In this document: positions 11,255 to 19,142 of the stretch, piece by piece
How the letters are laid out: every line of letters starts with the position of its first letter
Position numbering within the stretch: the stretch's first letter is position 1
Source of the DNA: Rhizophagus irregularis
Lineage: Eukaryota > Glomeromycota > Glomeromycetes > Glomerales > Glomeraceae
NCBI RefSeq assembly: GCF_026210795.1
Contig: NC_089438.1
Span: forward strand, 1 to 64,000
Direction: 5' to 3'
Length of the DNA: 64,000 nucleotides
Notes under the pieces: model-generated
Told to the model about the DNA's origin: nothing
Seen by the model: only the letters and a program-made list of their open reading frames with translations
The model's database searches: none
Translations under genes and position numbers: made by a program

Positions 11255-12669
11255 AGCTTTAAATTTGCTTCATCATGAGTTAAATCTGTTAATTCCTGTA
11301 TCAAAAGGATGCTATTTAACTCAAATGTTTCTCTTTATGGGCTTATGAATGAAATTCATAAGTTGCTTGATGAGCAAGATAAAAAAACAAATACCAATTT
11401 TGGAAATTTGCAATTCCATTGGTAAAAAGTAAATTTTTTATTTACAAGGGTAGATAAAAGCTGTCAAAGAATTCTTACACCAGCTATTCTAAAGTTATAA
11501 AAAAATAAAATCAACCAATCAGTCTATTATGTTGCAAATTTAGTTGAACAATGGGAGTTAACAATTGATGAATCTTATGAAGAAGATGGAGAATATGACA
11601 ATAATCTTCAAGCTACTATTGACCAGTTGATAAAAGTTAGTGATCAGGATAATATTAAAGAAACATAGAAAATAAATGAAGGTTAATAATTCCTTGTCGC
11701 ACTAAGTGTCACTCATGATCACCTTTATACTAATTTTTAAAAATTGCGAGTGATTAGCTGAGTTCATAAATGACTGGGAATCTTCATTTAGTTATTTCCC
11801 GGCTCATATAGATAGCTGGGAAATTACTAATTTTAGTTTAAAATAGTTAAAATAGTTAATGTTTAATGAGTGACACGCTCCAGGGGATTACCCATTTATT
11901 TCCTGGGAAGGAAAACAATAGGGTTTTTTTCCCTTTGGGAAAAAAACCCTATTATCTCCAACTCCTCATAAAATAAATAATACTAATTCATTAAAATCCA
12001 AATATTATATCATTCTTCTAAAAAATGAGGTGCACTTATGTTTATATTATATGATTATCTGAAAGGGATAGTTTGTAGACATTATTTTCAAGTTATGTTG
12101 AACACTCAAGAAGCCAAATTTCATGTTAGGCTTATTCCATCTAGATGGTACTAAGAAAACAAGGATGTATCAAATAATCCATTTATTGTTGATAAGTTTA
12201 ATAGTCCATTTGCAACTATAGAAAGTGGTGTAGTTGTTAATAATTATTTATGTGCCATTGATAAAGAAAAGCAAGACTCCCTTGAATAGAGAATGAACAT
12301 TCTTGACAAAAAAATAATGTATGGTAATCTTCATATAACATATAAGAAAACATTACAAAAAGCTTTACAAAAGAAATTTCAATCATTGCAACTAATTGAA
12401 ATCCTTGAAAATTTTACTAATGAAGATAGTAGTAAAAATAAAGTTGAATCAAATAACGAATCTAAAGAAGAATTAGGTGATGTAAATGATAGAAGTAATG
12501 AAAAGGTATTTTAATTACAAAATCCAAAAATTAGGCAAGGTAAAGGAAGATCAGCTGGTACAAGAAAATATAAAGCATCATATAAAAGGAGGGGAGTAGT
12601 AAAACAAAGCAATGGCATTGTAAAAAATGTGGACAATTGGGATATTATCAAAAAAATTGTAATGCTTAG
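11255..12669 (+). pseudogene. Mutator/FAR1-like transposase remnant
   Basis: Pieces of a MULE-type transposase C-terminus occur in order: a stretch around 11510-11690 with LTIDESYEEDGEY; a SWIM-like zinc motif near 12050-12150 (KGIVCRHYFQVMLNTQEAKF and LIPSRWY); then a Ser/Asn-rich stretch (12293-12514), a GKGRSAGTRKYKAS block and a degenerate zinc knuckle CKKCGQLGYYQKNC (~12620-12660). It has several frameshifts and stops, including TAG at 11666-11668 where Trp is expected (KET-W-KINEG). About 300 bp of non-coding sequence (11690-11985) separates the first pieces from the SWIM part and looks like an insertion. Confidence 0.65.
11690..11985. other. Insertion-like segment in the MULE remnant
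   Basis: This non-coding segment carries an inverted pair GTGTCACTCAT (11708) / ATGAGTGACAC (11866) and, at 11917-11953, a perfect 17-bp stem (AATAGGGTTTTTTTCCC) with a TTT loop. I found no clear terminal repeats or target duplication, so its borders are approximate. Confidence 0.45.
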
Positions 12670-12689
12670 ATTAGGTTTAATGATTAATT

Positions 12690-13069
12690 TAGATAATTGA
12701 TATGTAAGTACGATTGATTATTTAGTAAATAAAGTAGCAAGTATTGATTTTGATTCACGATTTTGTATTTTTAATCACTGATGATATCGGAATTTGAATA
12801 GTGAAATTATTAAAAAATTAAAGATATATTTTAAACATGTTTTTATTTCATGTTTATAATCATTAATATCACCAAACATCCAAATCACCATATGGGGTCT
12901 TTACAATAGAAAGGTACAAACCTCAAAAAAAATTTTAATTTTACTTTATATGCTAATTATGTTTTTTTTATTAAAATAAATACAAATTTAATATTAATTC
13001 AATTTTTGATATTTTTTGAGTTTTGTATCTTTCTATTGTAAAAACCTCCATATCATTAAAAAAAAAGTT
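12690..13069. other. AT-rich spacer without a gene
   Basis: No domain or splice structure seen. A pair of AACCTCAAAAAA/TTTTTTGAGGTT-like inverted words flanks 12890-13050 (TTTACAATAGAAAGGTACAA at the left, TTTCTATTGTAAAAACC at the right), suggesting a small inverted-repeat element of about 150 bp. Confidence 0.35.
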
Positions 13070-13070
13070 T

Positions 13071-13152
13071 TCCCAGTGCAGGAATCGAACCTGCATTTTA
13101 GAGTAAAAAAAACTACAATTACTCAGTATTCTACCAATTGAACTAACTGGGT
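13071..13152 (-). tRNA. tRNA-like gene, isotype unresolved
   Basis: On the minus strand a cloverleaf can be drawn: acceptor ACCCAGT/ACTGGGA (first pair mismatched), D arm GTTC-loop-GAAT with TAGTTCAATTGG matching an A box, and a T arm GCAGG-TTCGATT-CCTGC containing the B box GGTTCGATTCC. A run of nine T follows 6-7 nt after the 3' end, as expected for Pol III termination. The stretch between D and T arms is about ten bases too long and T-rich; the anticodon stem may be GAGT/ACTC with an intron, but no anticodon satisfies U33 cleanly. It is either an intron-containing tRNA, a long-variable-arm tRNA or a tRNA pseudogene. Confidence 0.5.
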
Positions 13153-13859
13153 ATATTTTATAACATTAAAATTCTAGAAGAGGAGTGAATATTATCTATT
13201 AAATTATACTAAAGATAAAACTATACTATAACTAGTATTATGAACTAAAATCAATACAGAAATCTAGGACCTAAAGACCAAAAACTGCTGAACCCATATT
13301 TTTCATTTGTCCAAAGATATTACCTGTAAATACTATGAGAGGTAAAATGATTCACACTATTTTAAGTTAAGGTGTTCAAATTTAGCGAACTCTTGATATA
13401 GTGAATTTTTCAGACAACTATAATAAATTTCCTTTCATAACGAATTAACCAATCAAATCTCTTAAAATCTTCACTATAATCTTCACTGGTCAAAATCATT
13501 TATTTCGTCAATAAGACCTTTCGGCAACAATTCGGCAAATCGATCACATGATTCGTCACACATTCAGCTAATTACAAAAATCAGAAAAAATTCGGCATAA
13601 ATCAACTGGTCGATTTTAGGTCGATTTTTGGTTGAGTTGTAACATAAAAAAATTTATAAATCGACCAATATTTTTTTTTATTGATTTTTATTAACAACAA
13701 ACAATCAACTTAAAAACTTTTTTGACGATTTTTAAACGATTTTTTATAATTAATTAATATCAATAACGGCAGATCAGTATACTAAGCCGCAATCACAGTA
13801 ATTAGTTGATCTATTACCGAATTTAGACTATTAAATAATAGTTTAAACTATTTCGAAAA

Positions 13860-14190
13860 AAAAAAATTTTTTTTCTTTTTCTAAACGAAACGGTTTTAAA
13901 CGTTTCAAAAATTTTTTTTTGTTCAATTTTTTATTGGACCATTAGTTAGTTAATGTTCCGATTTTTAATATTTTTATTTTTTACGAAACATTTCGTTAAA
14001 TTTTTTTTATTGGAATGTTAATTAACATTCCATTTTTTTAATATTTTTTTGCGAAACGTTCTTTAACGTTTCATTTGATTTTTTTTTACATTTTCAATCT
14101 GAACGTCAGTTAACGTTCTGATTTTTTAATTTTTTTTACAAAACTGTTATTTTAAAGAAAACGTTTTCTAACGTTTTTTTTTATACTTTT
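13860..14190 (+). repeat. Hairpin plus poly-T modules without exons
   Basis: Short palindromes recur every ~40-57 bp: 13887-13906, 13936-13959, 13985, 14012-14031 (GGAATGTTAATTAACATTCC), 14053-14072 (GAAACGTTCTTTAACGTTTC), 14101-14118 and 14158-14177. Each is followed by a T-rich tract. Several loops contain TTAAC or CTAAC. They resemble the second (branch-site) hairpin and pyrimidine tract of the downstream array, without the exon-like block. Confidence 0.75.
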
Positions 14191-14196
14191 ATATAG

Positions 14197-15062
14197 GAAA
14201 TCGGTTCTGGCGTGGATACCGATATTCCAGGTAAAGTTTCGAAAAAATTTTTTGAAACTTTCTTTAATAAAACGTTTTAATAAAACGTTTTTTTTTTATT
14301 TTTGTATAGGAAATCAGCTCCAGCGTGAACACCGATATTCCAGTTAAGTTTCGAAACTAAAGTTTCGAAACTTTCTTAAAAACGTTTTTTAATAAAAAAA
14401 AACGTTAATTTTTTTATTTTTGTATAGGAAATCGGCTCCAACGTAGACGTCGATATTCCAGGTAAATTTCGAAACTAAAGTTTCAAAACTTCTTTAAAAC
14501 GTTTTTTAATAAAAAAAACATTTTTTTTTTATTTTTTTTATATAGGAATTTGGTTCCAGCGTGGACGCCGATATTCCAGTTAAATTTTGAAACAAAATAT
14601 TTCGAAACTTCTTTAAAACGTTTTTTAATAAAAAAAAACGTTAATTTTTTTTATTTTTGTATAGGAAATCGGCTCCAACGTGGACGCTGATATTCCAAGT
14701 AAGTTTCGAAACTAAAGTTTCGAAACTTTAATAAAATGTTTTTTAATAAAAAAAAACGTTTTTTTTTATTTTTTTTATATAGGAATTCGGCTCCAACGTG
14801 GACGCTGATATTCCAGTTAAATTTCGAAACTAAAGTTTCGAAGTTTTGAAACTTTCTTAAAAAACGTTTTTTAATAAAAAAAACGTTTTATTTTTTTATT
14901 TTTATTTAGGAATTCGGTTCCGGCATGGATACCGATATTCCAGATAAGTTTTGAAACAAATGTTTCGAAACTTCTTTAAAAACGTTTTTTAATAAAAAAA
15001 AAACATTTTTTTTTTATTTTTTTATATAGGAATTCGGCTCCAACGTGGACGCTGATATTCCA
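14197..15062 (+). other. Micro-exon array, units 1-8 (EIGSNVDADIP class)
   Basis: Exon-like blocks start at 14197, 14310, 14428, 14546, 14665, 14783, 14910 and 15030. Each follows a T-rich tract ending in TAG and is 33 or 34 nt. Predicted 5' splice sites: GTAAAG, GTTAAG, GTAAAT, GTTAAA, GTAAGT, GTTAAA, a non-canonical ATAAGT (unit 7) and GTTAAG. In frame 0 each encodes [E][IF][GS]S[SNG][VM][DN][ATV]DIP. The intron-like spacers are ~77-93 nt with AAGTTTCGAAACT stems directly at the donor and a second AACGTTTTTT/AAAAAACGTT hairpin. Block lengths alternate 34/33, and AAATC and AATT(C/T) starts tend to alternate from unit 3. No upstream start exon could be identified. Transcription and splicing are unproven. 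Confidence 0.6.
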
Positions 15063-15139
15063 GTTAAGTTTCGAACTATTTTCGAAACTTCTTTAAAAAA
15101 AAACGTTAAAAAACGTTTTTTTTTTAAATTTAATTGTAG

Positions 15140-16360
15140 GGCTATCGGTTCCAGCTTGGATACCGAAACCCAAGATAAGTTTCGAAAAATTTCGAAACTT
15201 TAATAAAAAAACGTTAATTTTTAACATTTTTTTTTATTTTTTTGTAGCGATCGGTTCCGGCGTAGATACCGAAATCCCAAAGGTAAGTTTCAAAGAATCT
15301 CTTTGAAACTATCTTTTTTTTTAAAGGAACGATTTACTAATCATTTCTTTCTTTTTTTTTGTAGGTACGGAAAAAAACAAGATTCGTAAGTATGTACGAA
15401 TCTTGGTTTTGTTTTTTTTTGTTTTTTTTTTAATATTAATGAACGGTTACTAATAACCGTTCTTTTCATTTTTTTTAGGTTTGAGTGGTCTTCCAAAGAT
15501 CGGAAAACCAAGATTCGTAAGTATATACGAATCTTGGTTTTATTTTTTTTTTATTTTTAATATTACGAACGGTTACTAATAACCGTTCCTCTCTTTTTTT
15601 TTATAGGTCGGGTGGATTTCCGACGAATAGATGAACCAAGATTCGTAAGTACAAATACAAATCTTAGTTTTTTTATTTTTATTATATTTTATTTGATTTT
15701 TTTTTTCTTCTATTTTGTAGGTTTCGGCTTCGCGTTAGATATATAGGTGAGTTGAGTTTCGAAGCGAAGGAATCGAAACTCTTTAAAATAAATTATTTTT
15801 TTTTAAAATTTTTTTTAATTTATTTTTTTATTTTGTAGATTTCGGCTTTCAGTTCATGGGCTTTGGATGTACAGGTGAGTTTCGAAGTAAAATTTCGAAA
15901 CTTTATTAAAAAAAAAATATTTTTTTTAATTTTTATTTTAATTTATTTTTCTATTTTGTAGAATTTGGCTTTCGGTTCTTGGGTTTGGATATATGGGTGA
16001 GTTTCAAAACTTCAAAACTTTAAAAAAAATATTTTTTTTAATTTTTATTTTAATTTATTTTTCTATTTTGTAGAATTCGGCTTTCGGTTCTTAGGCTTTG
16101 GATGAACGTAGATAATTTTGGATAAGTGGATGATGGTAGACGATGGTGGATGATGGATGGTGGATGATGGGTAGTAGACGATGGATGTGAACGATGGTTG
16201 ACGATGGTTGACAATGGTTGACAATGGATAGTGAATGGTAAATGATAAATGGTAAATGGTGGATGGTGGATGGTAGGTGTAAATAGACAGATACTGTAGA
16301 TATTTGATATTTAATATGATAATTTTTAATGTGTAATTTTAATAAAGTGAAAAAATAAAA
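15140..16360 (+). other. Micro-exon array, units 9-17 and 3' end
   Basis: Blocks start at 15140, 15248, 15365, 15479, 15607, 15721, 15839, 15962 and 16074 (last, to about 16360). Lengths before the last are 35, 35, 21, 38, 38, 26, 36 and 35 nt. Donors: ATAAGT (unit 9, non-canonical), GTAAGT (10-13), GTGAGT (14-16). Sequence diverges into three classes (ATCGGTTCC..., ...CCAAGATTC, TTCGGCTTTCGG...), yet spacing stays 108-128 bp. The last block runs into GATGGT/GATGGA repeats (16125-16280) and AATAAA at 16341, as expected of a transcript end. Lengths are mostly not multiples of three, so a single continuous protein is not supported; a non-coding or combinatorially spliced RNA is as likely. Confidence 0.55.
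16125..16280 (+). repeat. GATGGT-like short tandem repeat
   Basis: Imperfect 6-15 bp repeats built from GATGGTGGATGATGG, GACGATGGTTGACAATGG and GGTAAATGGTGGATGG words. It sits in the presumed last exon of the array, downstream of the last exon-like block and upstream of AATAAA. Confidence 0.8.
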
Positions 16361-16779
16361 TATAATTTATTGATTGTTATTGCAAAATTAAAATAAGCTA
16401 AATACATAAAAATCGTTAACAATAAGACAAAATTAAACTCAATTTCACCAACATTCAGCAATTTGAATTTGGACGAATGTCTAGTAAAAGGTTGATGAAT
16501 AGTTTATTTCCGATTTTTTAATGAATTTTTGCCGATTTGTGATTGCCAAGTGGCAGGCGAACTGTGCAAATCGTTCATAATAATTTTGACGATTTTTTTG
16601 CCGAATTTAAACCAACTTTCGTCCAACATTCGTCAATTTGAAATTTGGACGAAATGGACTATTCTGATCAGTGCTTATAGCGAAGTTAAAGTCTAAACCC
16701 TAGGGTTCATTATAATAAGGGTTGACTGTAATCTAAAGGATATAGCGAACTCAAAGGGTAAACTATTAATAAGAGGAAG

Positions 16780-17800
16780 ATCCATCAGCAGATGATGAAT
16801 CCATCATATCATTTTTAACAGCCAGATGTAAATTATCAATTGGTTGTAGAAAAGTGTAGATGAGATTGGAAAACCAATTTATTTCTAATGGAATATATGG
16901 TGATTTATCATCCTTTTAGGTATAGTACAGGTAAAGATGTAGTATGTAATTGATAATTACTACCTTATATTGTAATAGTAAGAGTTGCAATCTATTACTA
17001 CTTTTAAAGTTAAAGTGTTGTAATATTACAACACTTATAATTATTCAAAAATTTTCTTTTTGAAAAATAAAAATTACAAAAATAAGTTTTTATAGAATAA
17101 ATATAATTATAAAAAGAAATAATTAATATATTATAATACATATTTGTATAATTAAAAATAATTACAACACTATATAATAATTACAATACTAATAGTATTA
17201 TAATACTATATAATAATTATAATATTGTATTGCAATTACAACAAAAGTGTTGTATGTATGTTGTAATAGTTGCAACCTTACAACCTTCTAAAAATAATTA
17301 CATATCACATCTTTAAGTACAGGTTTTCTTTGATGATTGTAAAGAATGTGTATTATTAGGATGTTTCTCTAACTCTTTTATGTCATCAGAAGTATCTAAA
17401 CCCATATATATTTTGTAAAGTGGTCATCTCCATCTATCTTTAGTAAATTTCAGTTTTATTTTTTCTGCATGAATATGAACAAGTCAATCACATAATTTGA
17501 CATTCGTTAAAGTCTTACTAAAACTTTTTCTCTCATTCTATCACTTTGATTAATCATATGTAATTTACGCAATTGATATTGATGGTGTAGGTAATATTTT
17601 AAAGAGGTGCCAATATGTATCTTATGCATCTATAATATTTTCCTTGTATTCACATTAATAATGGTCTTGTATAAGATCTCGTTGCTCATCTCAGCTGTAA
17701 GGGCGTTAGCCAAGAAATGTACATCCTGTTTATCTGCTTTTGAAAAATGAGATTATAGGTTATCAGTTTATTGAAAAAATGGAAACAAATAAACACAGGT
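16780..17800 (-). pseudogene. Decayed coding remnant, family unknown
   Basis: Minus-strand fragments read sensibly, e.g. SPYIPLEINWFSNLIYTF (~16880), DSSSADGSS (~16790) and KIYMGLDTSDDIKELEKHP (~17370), with stops and shifts between. The pieces are split by the 384-bp element at 16932-17315. I do not recognise the family; the pattern suggests an old transposon or repeated gene. Confidence 0.35.
16932..17315. mobile_element. 384-bp MITE with 8-bp target duplication
   Basis: Inverted ends TAAAGATGTAGTATGTAATT and its complement variant (18 of 20 matching) are flanked by a perfect 8-bp duplication AGTACAGG at 16924-16931 and 17316-17323. Inside are paired AAGTGTTGTAATATTACAAC blocks. The 8-bp duplication fits the hAT superfamily. 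There is no coding capacity. Confidence 0.85.
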
Positions 17801-18247
17801 GTTCGGTGTTCCAGACAATTTAATATCATTTATTGAAGAATAGGGGTATCTCTATTATTATTGCATAGTAATGTTAAAGATTATCTTTATTACGATATAT
17901 TTAAAACATATGCATATATCACATGATCACTATGGTCACGTAACAAGTGGTGATGTATCGCCATGGCGATAAATTACAAAACTCTTTAAATATTTATTAA
18001 ATAATTTGTATTTGATAAATGTCGCAATATCAACCTACTATAACTTGCTTATTAAATTTTATGTTAAGTACTTGGAAAAAATATTGAAATCATATAGTAT
18101 GGAAAAATATTTTTCTGGAATATTATAAAAAATCAATTGCTAGTATATTTTAGAATTGATGCAACTATTTTTGCAAATATAAATAGAATTTATTATTAAT
18201 TAATAAACAAAAATATAATGATTATATTTAGCTTAAAATTTTATCTA

Positions 18248-18423
18248 CAGTTCACCCTTACTATAGTGAACCCTATGGGCTGAAGATTAAAATTTGTTAT
18301 AGTAAGAAATTCACTATACTGAGAATCATTTTATTATATATAAAAAAAAACCTTATATCTGAACTTTTCTTATTATAGCAAGTTATTCACTATATAAAAA
18401 TTCACTATAGAGAGGGTGAACTG
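18248..18423. mobile_element. MITE, TATAGTGAA family
   Basis: Ends CAGTTCACCCT (18248-18258) and AGGGTGAACTG (18413-18423) are inverted repeats, with internal TTCACTATA/TATAGTGAA words. A close relative in the other orientation lies at 55977-56127, and partial copies flank the 13484-16673 element. Confidence 0.75.
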
Positions 18424-18425
18424 CA

Positions 18426-18613
18426 TACAGTCTACCCTCGATATACCGATATTCGATATACCAATATACTATTAAAAACTTGATATACCAATAAAATTTT
18501 ATTTTCCCACTATATGTGAGGACATATAAATATCGGTATAACTTTGATATAATGATATTTTCTAAAAATTTCATATATGTCCCGACGTATCATTATATAA
18601 AGGTTTGACTGTA
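18426..18613. mobile_element. Mariner-like MITE
   Basis: The segment begins TACAGTCTACCCTCG and ends GGTTTGACTGTA, an imperfect inverted pair of the TACAGTC type seen in Tc1/mariner elements, adjacent to TA. Internal ATATACCGATAT words are repeated. It abuts the MITE at 18248-18423, a nested or tandem arrangement. Confidence 0.6.
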
Positions 18614-18639
18614 ATATATGTATATAAATTTTTTTGCAT

Positions 18640-19142
18640 TGAAAAGTGGCTGGATCATTTAGATCACCATCTGTATTATTAAGTCTACTATTACTAATGT
18701 AAAATTGATTCATTATTTTCTAAAGCCACTTCCATCTATCTATTTTTATGAATTCTTTTTTTTGTGACTCTATTTAAAATTCCTATATATTATTTATTTT
18801 CGTCTCCTACTTTTACATTACTATTCTTTATATTTTGTAAATCAATATTGTGCTTTACCTCCCATTTTTTAACTTTGTTCGCATCTAAAATCTTTTATTG
18901 TTTCCACTCATCTAAATAAATTTGTTCATTTCTTATTCCTTTCGGAGTAAAAAAAGATTCATTTTGATATTATTTATAAATTATTAAGATCACATGTTGT
19001 CTTCTCACTTTACATGGAAGTTTATGTTTCAGATGTGCCTAACGTAGTGGGTAACGTATCACAACATATCGTTCAGGAAATAATAATGAAAACTTCGTTG
19101 CACCACAAAAAATTCTTGACCTTATAACGAAAGAAAACAAAT
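18640..19142. other. Upstream region of the first LRR-GTPase gene
   Basis: AT-rich, no gene. It contains a T/C-rich stretch (18720-18900) typical of fungal promoters and ends in an A-rich leader ahead of the ATG at 19143. Confidence 0.4.

Larger units (their letters stand above)
13484..16673. mobile_element. 3.2-kb CACTG-ended element carrying the micro-exon array
   Basis: Left end CACTGGTCAAAATC... (13484-13509) and right end (16648-16673) are inverted repeats, 20 of 26 positions matching, and both continue with ATTCGGCAAA/TTCGTC words. A 3-bp direct repeat CTT touches both ends (13481-13483, 16674-16676). CACT(G) termini with a 3-bp duplication match the CACTA/EnSpm superfamily. No transposase is inside, so it would need one supplied in trans; a decayed tnp2 gene lies 8 kb away. 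The flanks look like halves of a TATAGTGAA-type MITE, implying insertion into that element. Confidence 0.6.

Noticed and set aside
14197-16360. CRISPR-like array (regular short repeats and spacers)
   Set aside because: Eukaryotic context, blocks are bounded by splice-site-like signals, repeats are imperfect and the period is too long; no cas genes.
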